From: Acinetobacter sp. NIPH 298
GTDB taxonomy: Bacteria; Pseudomonadota; Gammaproteobacteria; Pseudomonadales; Moraxellaceae
Assembly: GCF_000369505.1 (NCBI RefSeq)
Contig: NZ_KB850055.1
Span: 620,001 to 684,000, forward strand
Direction of reading: 5' to 3'
DNA: 64,000 nt
Shown here in pieces: positions 45,821 through 56,658 of the stretch; the stretch's first letter is position 1; every line of letters begins with the position of its first letter. The translations under genes and the position numbers were made by a program. Below the pieces are notes generated by a model. That model was not told where the DNA came from, did no database searches, and worked only from the letters and a program-made list of their open reading frames with translations.

Positions 45821-48079
45821 ATGAATAATGCTATATATAACCGTAATTTAGAAACTGAACATCGTAAAATATTTAAAAAACATTCATTTGCATTAAATGG
45901 TATTGCTTCTGCAAGAATGGCGCTACGATTAGGCTATGCATTGGGCACAGTCTTTATGATCTGTGCATCAAATGCGCATGCTGATATGGCAAATGTCTCG
46001 ACAAAGGGGATTGACCAACAACAAAATGCTCAGTCGAATGTCACATCGTTACCGATCATTACCGTAAAAGCCGAACAAGAAGATAGCTACGCAGGTGGGC
46101 AGGTTTCATCGAACAGCTCTTTGGGTTTTTTAGGTGATAAAACCTTTATGGAAAATCCATTTAATACCATTGCATATACGGATACATATATCGCAGATAA
46201 ACAGGCAAAAGATATAACAAGTGTGATTGCGAAAACGGATCCATCTGTGTTCACAAATGGAGCAAGTGGTGGCTGGAGTGAAAACTATTATATCCGTGGC
46301 TTTGAGTCGAGCCCGAGTGATATGTCTATGAATGGGTTGTTTGGTATAACCCCATACTATCGAACTTCACCTGAAATGTTTGAAAGAGTAAATGTACTTA
46401 AAGGCCCATCTGCATTACTAAATGGAATGCCACCAACTGGTTCTATTGCTGGGACAGTGGATCTCACGACCAAACGCGCCACGGACGAGCCATTAACCCG
46501 TTTGACTACGACATATATGTCTGACTCTCAGTTTGGTGGGCATTTAGATGTTGGACGACGATTTGGCGCGGACAAAGAATTCGGTGTGCGAGCAAATGCG
46601 GTATATCGGGATGGTTCTGGACCAGTAGAAAAACAGGATTTGAAAACTGAGTTATTTTCATTAGGAATGGATTGGCGCGGTGATCGTGCGCGTGTTTCGA
46701 CAGATATTTATACATCTAAAGATCGAGTTGATGGCGTAACACGAGGCATCAACCTTGGAAAAGATATCGCGATTCCAAAACCACCTAAACCAGAAACTTT
46801 ACTCAATCCAGATTGGTCGTTTGTTGACATTAAAGACAAGGGCGCGATGATACGTGGTGAATATGATCTGACCAACAACATGATGGGGTATGTCACCTAT
46901 GGTCAAAGTAAAACAGAATATAAATATAATGGTGCGATGTCTGCAACTGTTTTAGATAACATTGGAACCTTCCAAACAAATATTGGTCAACTGGCATTTG
47001 ATGTCGATAAAAAGTCGGCAGATGTGGGGTTGAAAGGGAAATTTAATACAGGACCAGTAGGGCATCAATGGGTAGTCAACGCGACATACTATAAACATAA
47101 TCAAGATGATTATGGGGTAAGAAATGTGGCAGGTGCTGAATGGACGACCAATCTTTATGATCCAATTTGGGGGAAAGCGGTTCCTTTTAATGCACCTCTA
47201 ATATCTATTTCTGAATTGCAATTAAATAGTTACGGTCTGGCGGATACCTTATCTTTTATTGAAGATCGCTTACAGTTAACTTTAGGTGTACGTTATCAAG
47301 AGGTGGAAACCAGTAATTTATTTGTGCCGACATCGACTTTGACTAAATATAAAAAAAATGCAACGACACCAGGAGCCGCAATTCTATTTAAAGCGACAGA
47401 TAAAGTTTCGGTTTATGCAAACTATATCGAGGGCTTAACCAAAGGTGATGCAGCTCCCCTTGCTGCGGCAAACTATCCAACGATATTTGCCCCTTACAAA
47501 ACGAAGCAAACAGAACTTGGTGTGAAGTTTGATCAAGGTACATTTGCGCATACTTTGTCACTGTTTGAAATCAAAAAACCAAGTGCTTATACTGATTTAG
47601 TGACTAATGTATACACATCTGGAGGAGAGCAACGTAATCGAGGGGTTGAGTGGAGCTTCTTTGGTTCGCCAATTGAAAATGTACGTTTGATGGGTGGTGC
47701 ATCTTATATCGAACCTGAAGTGACTAAAACAGCAATCCAAAGCAATGAAGGAAATATGGCCTTAGGTGTTCCTAAAACACAAGGGAAATTGGGTGTTGAA
47801 TGGGATAGCGAAGTTGCACAAGGCGTTTTAACTTTATCTAGCAATGCAACAGCTGTTTCAAAACAGTATATCAATCAAGAAAACACGTTGCATATTCCTG
47901 GTCGTACGTTGATAGATGTCGGTACACGATATAAAACCTCAATCTCAAATCATCCTGTTACTTTTAGAGCAGACATCAATAACTTGACCAATAAAGCCTA
48001 TTGGGGAATGCCTAAACTATCGAATTTGGCTTTAGGCGCACCAAGAACGTATATGCTATCTGTATCATATGACTTTTAA
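45821..48079 (+). CDS. bauA: TonB-dependent acinetobactin-type receptor BauA
   Basis: About 752 residues. TonB box LPIITVKAE, plug domain (DPSVFTNGASGGWSENYYIRGFES), then a beta-barrel ending in Phe (ALGAPRTYMLSVSYDF), typical for outer-membrane insertion. A signal peptide ends at ICASNAHA, preceded by about 30 unusual residues; ATG 45821 has AAAGG seven bases upstream, while ATG 45779 has no RBS. Last gene of bauDCEBA, closed by a strong terminator. Confidence 0.9.
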   Translation: MNNAIYNRNLETEHRKIFKKHSFALNGIASARMALRLGYALGTVFMICASNAHADMANVSTKGIDQQQNAQSNVTSLPIITVKAEQEDSYAGGQVSSNSSLGFLGDKTFMENPFNTIAYTDTYIADKQAKDITSVIAKTDPSVFTNGASGGWSENYYIRGFESSPSDMSMNGLFGITPYYRTSPEMFERVNVLKGPSALLNGMPPTGSIAGTVDLTTKRATDEPLTRLTTTYMSDSQFGGHLDVGRRFGADKEFGVRANAVYRDGSGPVEKQDLKTELFSLGMDWRGDRARVSTDIYTSKDRVDGVTRGINLGKDIAIPKPPKPETLLNPDWSFVDIKDKGAMIRGEYDLTNNMMGYVTYGQSKTEYKYNGAMSATVLDNIGTFQTNIGQLAFDVDKKSADVGLKGKFNTGPVGHQWVVNATYYKHNQDDYGVRNVAGAEWTTNLYDPIWGKAVPFNAPLISISELQLNSYGLADTLSFIEDRLQLTLGVRYQEVETSNLFVPTSTLTKYKKNATTPGAAILFKATDKVSVYANYIEGLTKGDAAPLAAANYPTIFAPYKTKQTELGVKFDQGTFAHTLSLFEIKKPSAYTDLVTNVYTSGGEQRNRGVEWSFFGSPIENVRLMGGASYIEPEVTKTAIQSNEGNMALGVPKTQGKLGVEWDSEVAQGVLTLSSNATAVSKQYINQENTLHIPGRTLIDVGTRYKTSISNHPVTFRADINNLTNKAYWGMPKLSNLALGAPRTYMLSVSYDF

Positions 48080-48102
48080 TTTGTTGTAATCTTCAAACGA
48101 AT

Positions 48103-48128
48103 AAAAAACCCGCAATCGCGGGTTTTTT
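48103..48128. terminator. bidirectional terminator between bauA and basC
   Basis: AAAAAACCCGC/GCGGGTTTTTT hairpin between convergent genes. Confidence 0.9.
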
Positions 48129-48142
48129 ATGATATTCATATT

Positions 48143-49453
48143 TTATTTTGGTAAACCATAGTGCTGGAAAGAAGACTGTTTAGGAATTCGATAAGCATTA
48201 CGTCCCAGTAACTGATTAATAATCACTGAATTTCGTGTTGCACCGATCCCTAGATCAGGTGAGCCAACACCTTGTTGAAAAATCTCAGCATTTTGAATGA
48301 AAATTCGCCCTTGTCCTTGATCACAGCGTGAAGCTGTAAAGTCTTCTTGAACAATACAATCTTGTTGTTTATCAACAGCTAAAACAGAACCTTTCATATT
48401 TTCAAACCATTCAGGCCAATCATGGACATAGCCTGTCGCTGCAACCAGTGCATCAGTTTCAAAACTACACTGTTGATTCAGTTGAGTATGTAGACAGGTT
48501 AGATGAAGAGAACCTGATTCAAGTTGTTCGATTGATTCAACTTCACAGCTTGAATATAAGCTTAGTCCAGATTTCCCCCCGCCGACGGAGCGTTCATAGA
48601 GAACATCATAGATTTCCCCGATGGTCGAGAAACTAATCCCCTTATAGATAAGTCCCTGACTGGCTGCTATGTCACGACGTTTTGCTCTAGGCAGGCTTTG
48701 GAAATATTGCATATATGCTGGTGTAAAACACTCTTGTCCAAGTTTGGAATACTCCATCGGATGAAAACCTGCTGAGCGTGTCACCCATCGAATAGATGCA
48801 CCTGCATCGACCTGTTCTGGAGTCAGTGCATTAAATAGCGCAAGTACACATTCTGCCGCACTTTGGCCAGAACCTATGATTGTGACTTGCTTGCACTGTT
48901 TAAGTTGTTCCTGAATTTGTGCAAACTCCGCGGAATGTTTTACCAAAGGGTGTTTGCATGTGTCTAGCCATTGAGGAATTCGAGGCTTAGTCCCAATACC
49001 AATCGCTAAATCTTGACTGATATATTTTTGATTTTCGCCTGAGGCTGATTCACTTTCTATAATAAATTTATCGAGCTTTGAGTCATATTCAACATCAGTG
49101 ACGTTTTCTCCAAATCGACAAGTTGGTAATTGTTTTGAGGCCCAACGACAATAATGATCATATTCACGTCGAGGAATTAAAAAACTGTCGTAATAATAAA
49201 ACTGATGTAAACGATCATGTTGATGTAAGTAATTAATATAACCTAATGGATGGCAAGGATTAGCCATGGTGACCAGATCAGCAAAAAAAGGAACCTGTAA
49301 GGTCGTACCTTGTAAGAGTAATCCTTCATGCCAACGGAACTCTGGCTTACGTTCCAAAAATATACTTTTTATCTCAGGGTGGTGTGAAAGTAGAGCCGCT
49401 AATCCTAAATTGAATGGTCCAATACCAATTCCAGCAATATCTATATTTTTCAT
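48143..49453 (-). CDS. basC: histamine N-monooxygenase BasC
   Basis: 436 residues, FAD- and NADPH-dependent N-hydroxylase of the lysine/ornithine monooxygenase family. FAD site IGIGPFNLGLAALL, NADPH site VTIIGSGQSAAECVLALF, and the C-terminal ATGY (VAATGYVHDWPEWFE). Acts on histamine from BasG to give the N-hydroxyhistamine that binds iron. Follows basD by 35 bases. Confidence 0.92.
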   Translation of the reverse strand: MKNIDIAGIGIGPFNLGLAALLSHHPEIKSIFLERKPEFRWHEGLLLQGTTLQVPFFADLVTMANPCHPLGYINYLHQHDRLHQFYYYDSFLIPRREYDHYCRWASKQLPTCRFGENVTDVEYDSKLDKFIIESESASGENQKYISQDLAIGIGTKPRIPQWLDTCKHPLVKHSAEFAQIQEQLKQCKQVTIIGSGQSAAECVLALFNALTPEQVDAGASIRWVTRSAGFHPMEYSKLGQECFTPAYMQYFQSLPRAKRRDIAASQGLIYKGISFSTIGEIYDVLYERSVGGGKSGLSLYSSCEVESIEQLESGSLHLTCLHTQLNQQCSFETDALVAATGYVHDWPEWFENMKGSVLAVDKQQDCIVQEDFTASRCDQGQGRIFIQNAEIFQQGVGSPDLGIGATRNSVIINQLLGRNAYRIPKQSSFQHYGLPK

Positions 49454-49488
49454 GAGTATACTTTATATAATTCCACTAAGTTTAATGT

Positions 49489-52380
49489 TCAAAATACGGG
49501 TGAATGGGATACGAGAAGTTTTTCTACATCTGAAATGTTTCGACAATGAATAAGTTGAGCAGGTGAAAGCTGAATCGCGTAAGTTTCACGAATGCGCTTT
49601 GAAATTATCTTTAGATGCTGTGGACGAAGTCCTAAATGAGTGAAATTTATCGAATCATCGGTTATGTCATTATTAGATTGACCCAATGCCTCTAAATAGA
49701 TTTGCAATAGTTGATGACGTTGTTTAGTTGTCTTTACCGTACTATTCTGAAGTGATCTATATTGATATTGAGCGACATTGTTCTTGAAATATTGCCTATT
49801 GCTTTGAAGCGCAGTAACAAACTCAGTCAAATCAAATGTAAAAATGTTTGAGTCGATGATTTGGGAGATGGCGGATTGAAGCATATGTAAAAAGTCATCA
49901 ATCATCTCTGCTGAAAGCGCATCTTCGGCATAATCAATATCGAAGACCAAAGCCTCATCATTTCCTGTGCTAAAACGGATATCGATTGCAACTTGGGGTG
50001 TTTGAGTAAGCCCGTCCTGTAGTTGAATAGCATGTGATTCTGGCAGTACCGACCAAGATAAACCATTGGTAATGACGATAGGTAATACAGGGACTTTACC
50101 TGTTTTTTCAAATAGGAGTCGGGCGAGATCAACACCAGAAAATGAGAGATGCTGTAAACCCGCTAATATTTCTGTTTGTAATTGATTGGCTTGTTGAACA
50201 AATTGCGCTGTATATTTCCATTCCACAGCAATAAATGTGGAGCTATTTACAAATGGCCCCGTATATAAAGGCAATGTAGGAATAGCAACACATAATGCCC
50301 GATTAGTACTCCAATGAGACAACACTTGTAAAATGACAGACATAATGACTGAGTTTTTAAACAGTGAATGTTTGGCTCCAATTTTGGACAATTTTTTAAA
50401 TTGATCTTTTGCAATGATTAGCTTTTTACGTTGGTAACGCGATGTCATCAATTGTTGTAATGGGGTCGTCCACGGAAGTTGTGGGATATCAGTCAATTTG
50501 GAAAATTTTTCTTCCCAATATCTTAAATCAGATTGCTGTTTAGACGAGTTATGGACTATTTCATGTTCTAGCGTTTGTGTTTCAATATCATATTGTTGAC
50601 CATCAAATAGTTCTAACATCAGTGTTGCAATAGATCGACCATCTAAAATTAATGCATCAAAGCGAACTAAAATCGTTAATAGATTCTTTTCTAATAAGAA
50701 GACCGTGATATTCCATGGTGGTTGGTTTAAGTCGAATAGATCATGTGTATATCGATGTTTATAAGATTCTATTTGATCAAAAGCGAGTTCTAGCGATACC
50801 GCCCGCAGATCTATTTCTTTTAGATTAACTGTAATTTGGTCACTTAGATATTGTGTCAATTTATTTTTATCAATATACGTGCGTAGGCTTTCATGTCGCC
50901 GTACCATTTCGATTAAACGTTGTCTTAATAAAACAATATCCATGCTGCCGTGATATTGACGAAACTCCTGCATAGCGACACCCCCTAGCGGAAGTGTTTG
51001 AGTACGACCTAATAAATACGCTTGTTGTAAGGCATTTAGTGGTTTTACCGATGTTATATGTGTTTTTGGGTGCTGTTTTGATGCGGTGATTGGGATATGA
51101 AGCTGTTCAGGGTCAGCTGCAAGCTTTCTAAGTAAATCACTGAAAGATTCAAATAAACTGCTAATCCATGTTTTAGGCAAGTGATCCAAACGGATATCCC
51201 AGTTGACTAAAATACCGCCATTGAGATTGACAACTTGAGCATCAAGCGCAACTTGTGGGCCCTGTGAAATGACCCAATTCATTTCACCGAAAACCCGATG
51301 CACACGCTCAGAAAGTAAATCACCATCTGCCAAATCGAGTGCTGCTGTAAATACCACTGGCGCAAGTTCAGCACGACCATGATAACGTGATAAATCACGT
51401 AGGATGTTGACACCTGGATAATGCGAGTGCTCGAGTAAATCGAGCATTTGATTTGCTATTTGTTTACACAGTGTCGCTAAACTATCTGCTTGCTCCATGT
51501 GGACATCAAGGATCATTAAATTAGCAAAATCACCAATACTCCGCTCGATATTTTTTAAAATAGGCTCACGCCAGAAAGTCGGAATGTTTAATCTAAACGC
51601 TTGATCTTGGGTCGCATTTCCAAGCGTATATGCAAATAACCCTAATATTAGATTAGAGATCGTAATGTGCTGTTTTTGTGCCAGTTGTTGTAACGCTTTG
51701 CGGATTTCAGGCTGTAACCATGTACTTAAACGATAACTTTTTGCTGTTTCTAATTTTTCATGAGTGATAGGTAGTGATGGCGCAGGAGTCATATTGGGTA
51801 AGCGCTGTTTCCACCATAACCGATCTCGTTGATTTAATTTTTTAAGATCGGGATCTGTACGTGTTTGGTGATGCCATTCAAAAAAGTTCGGGGGTGGAAC
51901 GTATGATATTTCTGGATCTTCATAGAATAACGATAGATCCTCCATCAGCCGACGAAAACTTGATGGATCAATTGCGATCATATCGGTATCAATATGAAAA
52001 CGAAAATGCTCATTCTTCAATACACTGATAGAAAATCTTGCGGTTTGACCATTACTTAAATCTAGTTTTTGATGTGTCCATTGCTCACGTTTTTGCAAGA
52101 GTGCTTGCTCAAGTTTATTTTCGCTTAGCATCGAAAAATCTTCGACTTCTAATATCGGATGGGGAGTCTCAGACATAATGTTTGGGATGCCATCGACACT
52201 TAAATTTAACCGTAGCAGGTCGTGTTCTTGATAAAGCCTTTGAATGGCTAAATTTAATTTTTGTAGATCGATGATTTGACCATCAAATTCAGCATAAAGA
52301 TGGGCTGAAACCCCACCTAAATCAGTACTAGTAGACCGCCCAAACCAGCAGGCAGCTTGCATCGAAGTTAATTCACACAT
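49489..52380 (-). CDS. basD: NRPS with two cyclisation domains, BasD
   Basis: About 963 residues from the ATG at 52380. Two heterocyclisation (Cy) domains, both with the DxxxxDxxS motif intact: D133/D138/S141 (DMIAIDPSS) and D575/D580/S583 (DALILDGRS). The C-terminus is carrier-like but the phosphopantetheine Ser is replaced by Pro920 (HLGLRPQHLK). It should condense dihydroxybenzoate with the BasA-activated residue and close the ring. The frame is open to 52455, but that extension overlaps a Fur-like box and lacks an RBS, so the start is uncertain. Precedes basC. Confidence 0.85.
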   Translation of the reverse strand: MCELTSMQAACWFGRSTSTDLGGVSAHLYAEFDGQIIDLQKLNLAIQRLYQEHDLLRLNLSVDGIPNIMSETPHPILEVEDFSMLSENKLEQALLQKREQWTHQKLDLSNGQTARFSISVLKNEHFRFHIDTDMIAIDPSSFRRLMEDLSLFYEDPEISYVPPPNFFEWHHQTRTDPDLKKLNQRDRLWWKQRLPNMTPAPSLPITHEKLETAKSYRLSTWLQPEIRKALQQLAQKQHITISNLILGLFAYTLGNATQDQAFRLNIPTFWREPILKNIERSIGDFANLMILDVHMEQADSLATLCKQIANQMLDLLEHSHYPGVNILRDLSRYHGRAELAPVVFTAALDLADGDLLSERVHRVFGEMNWVISQGPQVALDAQVVNLNGGILVNWDIRLDHLPKTWISSLFESFSDLLRKLAADPEQLHIPITASKQHPKTHITSVKPLNALQQAYLLGRTQTLPLGGVAMQEFRQYHGSMDIVLLRQRLIEMVRRHESLRTYIDKNKLTQYLSDQITVNLKEIDLRAVSLELAFDQIESYKHRYTHDLFDLNQPPWNITVFLLEKNLLTILVRFDALILDGRSIATLMLELFDGQQYDIETQTLEHEIVHNSSKQQSDLRYWEEKFSKLTDIPQLPWTTPLQQLMTSRYQRKKLIIAKDQFKKLSKIGAKHSLFKNSVIMSVILQVLSHWSTNRALCVAIPTLPLYTGPFVNSSTFIAVEWKYTAQFVQQANQLQTEILAGLQHLSFSGVDLARLLFEKTGKVPVLPIVITNGLSWSVLPESHAIQLQDGLTQTPQVAIDIRFSTGNDEALVFDIDYAEDALSAEMIDDFLHMLQSAISQIIDSNIFTFDLTEFVTALQSNRQYFKNNVAQYQYRSLQNSTVKTTKQRHQLLQIYLEALGQSNNDITDDSINFTHLGLRPQHLKIISKRIRETYAIQLSPAQLIHCRNISDVEKLLVSHSPVF

Positions 52381-52430
52381 TGAACGATAACTCGGTTGAC
52401 AAATTAATCTTGTTTTAGCATCATACAAAC

Positions 52431-52470
52431 AAATGAAAATGATTACCAGTTGCATTTGATAGTCATTTTT
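52431..52470. promoter_or_regulatory. Fur-like sites upstream of basD
   Basis: AAATGAAAATGATTACCAG and TGCATTTGATAGTCATTTTT, two degenerate Fur boxes between basD and basE. Confidence 0.4.
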
Positions 52471-52628
52471 AATTACATGCGAAAAACAGATCGTTTGTTT
52501 TTTCTCAATGTATTTCTTTTACTGCGATATAGATTAAAACTATATTTTAGTAATTAAGAAAAATTGAAATGTATACAAAATCAATAGCTTGATAACCATT
52601 AAACCAGTTTTTGAATATTTAGAATGAT

Positions 52629-54257
52629 ATGAAAAATCAGATGATTGAATTTGTTTACTGGTCCAAGGAGAGGGCACAGCGTTATCGAAACAAAGGTTAC
52701 TGGATCGACCAACCTTTAACGCGAATTTTGACGGTAGGTGCTAAGTTGCATCCACATTCGCCTGCGGTGATTTGTGGTGAAAGACAGTTTAGTTATGCTG
52801 AATTGGATCAGCTATCAAGCAATTTGGCTTCGCGATTGGCTGAAAATGGCTTGGGTAAAGGTGATACCGCTTTGGTACAGCTTCCTAATGTGGCTGAATT
52901 TTATATTGTCTTTTTTGCATTGCTTAAGGTTGGTGTTGTACCACTAAATGCATTATATAGTCATCGGCAATATGAGCTGAATGCATTTGTTAGGCAAATT
53001 CAACCCAAGCTTTTAATTGGTTCGCGGCAGCACGAAGTTTTTCGTAATAATGATTTTATTGATGCACTTCATGAGCATTGTTTAGCGCCTGAGATCGTTC
53101 TCATGCTTAATCATCAGCCGACTGATTTTAGCTTAATTGAATGGATTGAAACCGCAGCGACAAGCGTTGTGGATATTGCGTCTATACCTGCGGATGAGGT
53201 TGCATTTTTTCAACTATCAGGTGGAAGCACAGGAACACCGAAACTGATTCCACGTACACATAATGACTATGATTATAGTGTGAGAGCCAGTGCTGAGATA
53301 TGTAATTTAAGCTCAGCTACTCGGTTACTGTGTGCGTTGCCTGCACCTCATAATTTTATGTTGAGTTCACCAGGTGCATTGGGTGTTTTACATGCAGGAG
53401 GATGTGTTGTGATGGCACCTAATCCTGAACCGTTAAATTGCTTTGCACTGATCCAACAATATCAAGTCAATATGGCATCTTTAGTCCCTAGTGCTGTCAT
53501 TATGTGGTTGGAAAAAGCACCTCAGTATCAGGCTCAAATCCAATCTTTGGCTTTGCTTCAGGTTGGTGGTGCAAGTTTTCCAGAATCTTTAGCACGTCAA
53601 GTGCCTAAGGTTTTGAGCTGTCAATTACAACAAGTCTTCGGAATGGCAGAGGGCTTGGTTAATTACACCCGACTAGATGATACAGATGAACAAGTTTTCA
53701 CCACGCAAGGACGTCCAATCAGTCCTGATGATGAAATCAAAATTGTTGATGATCAGTATAGAGAAGTTCCAGAGGGAGAGGTTGGCATGCTTGCAACTCG
53801 TGGACCTTATACTTTTTGTGGTTATTATCAAAGTCCTGAGCACAATCGGCAGGTGTTCGATCAAGACGGATATTACTATTCAGGTGATCTTGTTCAACGT
53901 ACTCCTGACGGTAATTTGCGTGTAGTAGGACGGATTAAAGACCAGATCAATCGCGGTGGTGAAAAGATTGCATCAGAAGAAGTAGAAGAACTGATGCTTT
54001 TACATCCCGATGTTGTTCATGCCGCACTGGTCGCAGTCAGCGACGAGAAATTTGGTGAAAAGAGCTGTGCATTCATCGTTTCTCGTGCTCCTGAACTCAA
54101 AGCTGTCATGCTTAGGCGTCATCTCATGGAGCTGGGTATTGCACAATATAAGCTTCCAGACCAGATTCAATTTATCGAAAGTTTGCCACTTACCGCCGTA
54201 GGTAAGGTGGATAAAAAACAACTTCGCACAATTTTAAATACATCTATAACATCTTAA
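52629..54257 (+). CDS. basE: 2,3-dihydroxybenzoate-AMP ligase BasE
   Basis: 542-residue stand-alone adenylation domain of the EntE/DhbE type. A3 is FFQLSGGSTGTPKLIPRTHNDY, A5 has FGMAEGLVNYTRLDD, and the end reads INRGGEKIASEEVE and LTAVGKVDKKQL. Activates 2,3-dihydroxybenzoate with ATP and loads it on the BasF carrier. First of a long plus-strand run basE-basF-basG. Confidence 0.93.
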   Translation: MKNQMIEFVYWSKERAQRYRNKGYWIDQPLTRILTVGAKLHPHSPAVICGERQFSYAELDQLSSNLASRLAENGLGKGDTALVQLPNVAEFYIVFFALLKVGVVPLNALYSHRQYELNAFVRQIQPKLLIGSRQHEVFRNNDFIDALHEHCLAPEIVLMLNHQPTDFSLIEWIETAATSVVDIASIPADEVAFFQLSGGSTGTPKLIPRTHNDYDYSVRASAEICNLSSATRLLCALPAPHNFMLSSPGALGVLHAGGCVVMAPNPEPLNCFALIQQYQVNMASLVPSAVIMWLEKAPQYQAQIQSLALLQVGGASFPESLARQVPKVLSCQLQQVFGMAEGLVNYTRLDDTDEQVFTTQGRPISPDDEIKIVDDQYREVPEGEVGMLATRGPYTFCGYYQSPEHNRQVFDQDGYYYSGDLVQRTPDGNLRVVGRIKDQINRGGEKIASEEVEELMLLHPDVVHAALVAVSDEKFGEKSCAFIVSRAPELKAVMLRRHLMELGIAQYKLPDQIQFIESLPLTAVGKVDKKQLRTILNTSITS

Positions 54258-54275
54258 ATAAATATTGAGCAGCAT

Positions 54276-55145
54276 ATGGCTATTTCAAAAATTTCGACCT
54301 ATCTCATGCCTCAACCAGAGAGTTATCCAAATAACAAAACAGATTGGCAATTAGATCCTGCTAGAGCGGTTTTATTAATTCATGACATGCAGCGCTACTT
54401 TTTGAATTTTTATGATGCTGAAAGTGAGTTAATTAAAACAGTGATTGATAATCTGGTTCGATTAAAAAATTGGGCACATCAGCACAATATTCCAGTTGTA
54501 TACACCGCACAGCCTTATGAGCAACCTGCTGAAGATCGCGCATTACTGAATGCAATGTGGGGGCCTGGTTTACCAGCCTCTACAATTGATCAGCAGAAAA
54601 TTATTGATCAACTCTCTCCAGATCAACAGGACATTGTCTTAACCAAGTGGCGTTACAGTGCTTTTAAACGCTCAGACTTGCTTGAACGAATGCAACATTG
54701 GAACCGTGATCAGCTCATTATTGGTGGCGTGTATGCACATATTGGTTGCATGATCACGGCTGTTGAGGCTTTCATGAGTGATATACAACCATTTTTAGTC
54801 GGAGATGCTGTTGCCGATTTTTCAGAAGAAGAACACCGTTTGGCATTGCAATATGTATCTTCACGTTGTGGTCAAGTCATGGATACCGAATCTGTAGTGG
54901 GGCAGGTGGCAACAGGCATTACGCGACCTTGGTTAGAGCAAAAAGTCCAGCAGCTCATTGAAGAAGATGAATTAGATCCAGAAGAAAATCTGATTCTTTA
55001 TGGACTGGACTCATTACGTATTATGCAGTTTTCTTCGGAACTCAAAGCGCAGGGAATCAATATTAGTTTCGAAGAATTAGGACGCACACCCACTTTATCA
55101 AATTGGTGGTCATTGGTTGATGCAAGGCAAAGGATTGCGGGATAA
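54276..55145 (+). CDS. basF: isochorismatase / aryl carrier protein BasF
   Basis: 289 residues, EntB-like. The isochorismatase part (Asp37 in [27 protein letters not shown]) makes 2,3-dihydro-2,3-dihydroxybenzoate from isochorismate. The C-terminal carrier has [12 protein letters not shown] with Ser246 as phosphopantetheine site. Eighteen bases after basE. Confidence 0.93.
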   Translation: MAISKISTYLMPQPESYPNNKTDWQLDPARAVLLIHDMQRYFLNFYDAESELIKTVIDNLVRLKNWAHQHNIPVVYTAQPYEQPAEDRALLNAMWGPGLPASTIDQQKIIDQLSPDQQDIVLTKWRYSAFKRSDLLERMQHWNRDQLIIGGVYAHIGCMITAVEAFMSDIQPFLVGDAVADFSEEEHRLALQYVSSRCGQVMDTESVVGQVATGITRPWLEQKVQQLIEEDELDPEENLILYGLDSLRIMQFSSELKAQGINISFEELGRTPTLSNWWSLVDARQRIAG

Positions 55146-55262
55146 ATGAATGGATTTATGTGGTACGAGGCAAATCCTAGTCGCTAAATTTATATACAAA
55201 ATTTACATCTTTGATAGCGACTCCTTAGACGACTTGTAATCGTCATAGCAACGGAGCAAAAA

Positions 55263-56414
55263 ATGATTTTATCGCCTGCTGATCAAGACCGAATCGAAAA
55301 CTTTTGGAATTATTGTTTGAAGCATCAATATTTTAATATTGGCTATCCTGAGTCTGCAGATTTCGATTATTCCTCATTATTTCGGTTTTTCAAATTCTCT
55401 ATTAATAATTGTGGTGATTGGAAAGATGACAGTAACTATGCCCTAAATTCCTTTGACTTTGAAAAGGATGTTATGCGCTATTTTGCTGAGTTTTTTCAAA
55501 TTCCATTTGAAGAAAGCTGGGGATATGTAACCAATGGGGGGACTGAGGGCAATATGTTTGGGTGCTATCTGGCACGTGAATTATTCCCAGACGCTACATT
55601 GTACTATTCAAAAGATACGCATTATTCAGTTTTGAAAATTGCTAAATTATTGCAAATGAAATCTTGTGTGATCGAGTCATTAGATAATGGTGAAATAAAT
55701 TATGATGATTTAATCAACAAAATCCAAATCTCAAAAGAAAAGCACCCCATTATTTTTGCCAATATTGGAACAACCATGACAGGTGCTATCGATGATATTG
55801 GGCTGATTCAAACGCGATTAGAGCAAATTGGATTTTTGCGGCAAGATTATTATATCCATGCTGATGCTGCACTCAGTGGCATGATTTTACCCTTTGTTGA
55901 TCATCCTCAGGCATTTTCTTTTGCTGATGGGGTCGACTCGATTTGTGTGTCTGGTCATAAAATGATTGGTTCACCTATCCCTTGCGGCATTGTCGTGGCA
56001 AAACGTCAAAATGTAGGACGTATTGCAGTAGATGTCGACTATATCTCCACTCGTGATCAAACGATTAGTGGTTCGCGTAATGGGCACACGGTTTTACTTA
56101 TGTGGGCTGCAATCCGAAGCCAAACATTTTTACAGAGACGGCAAAGAGTTCAACATTGCTTGAAAATGGCACAGTATGCAGTTGATCGCTTCCGAGCTGT
56201 TGGCATCAAAGCTTGGCGAAATCCCAATTCAATTACTGTGGTTTTTCCATGTCCTTCAGAGCGTGTATGGAAGAAGCATTATCTGGCGACTTCTGGAAAT
56301 GTAGCTCATTTAATTACCACAGCACACCATCGTGACACTCAACAGATTGATCGCTTAATCGACGACGTCATTTTTGATCTACAAGGTGCATCGAAACGTA
56401 CTGTTGGTTTTTAA
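55263..56414 (+). CDS. basG: histidine decarboxylase BasG
   Basis: 383-residue PLP enzyme of group II decarboxylases. The PLP lysine is Lys233 ([10 protein letters not shown]), with His120 (KDTHYSV) and an Asp in [10 protein letters not shown] nearby. Converts histidine to histamine for BasC. Good length for the Morganella-type enzyme. Spaced 117 bases after basF. Confidence 0.94.
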   Translation: MILSPADQDRIENFWNYCLKHQYFNIGYPESADFDYSSLFRFFKFSINNCGDWKDDSNYALNSFDFEKDVMRYFAEFFQIPFEESWGYVTNGGTEGNMFGCYLARELFPDATLYYSKDTHYSVLKIAKLLQMKSCVIESLDNGEINYDDLINKIQISKEKHPIIFANIGTTMTGAIDDIGLIQTRLEQIGFLRQDYYIHADAALSGMILPFVDHPQAFSFADGVDSICVSGHKMIGSPIPCGIVVAKRQNVGRIAVDVDYISTRDQTISGSRNGHTVLLMWAAIRSQTFLQRRQRVQHCLKMAQYAVDRFRAVGIKAWRNPNSITVVFPCPSERVWKKHYLATSGNVAHLITTAHHRDTQQIDRLIDDVIFDLQGASKRTVGF

Positions 56415-56658
56415 GCGTCTCTACGAATACGGTCTTATCGAATCAATCTTTATTTTGAGCTAGAGCCAATCATCTAATAATGCGTGGATATCACCGCTAG
56501 GAAATAATTTATGCAATTAAATCTTCTAAAAAAACAGTTATTCAATGACGTTTTAATATCTTTATTATTCGGGATGAAAATAGGACAGCATAAGGATGGG
56601 GGCAACGACAAGCTCATTCAGCATGCGGTTATTTTATTCAGTATCAAGCGAGCTGAAT

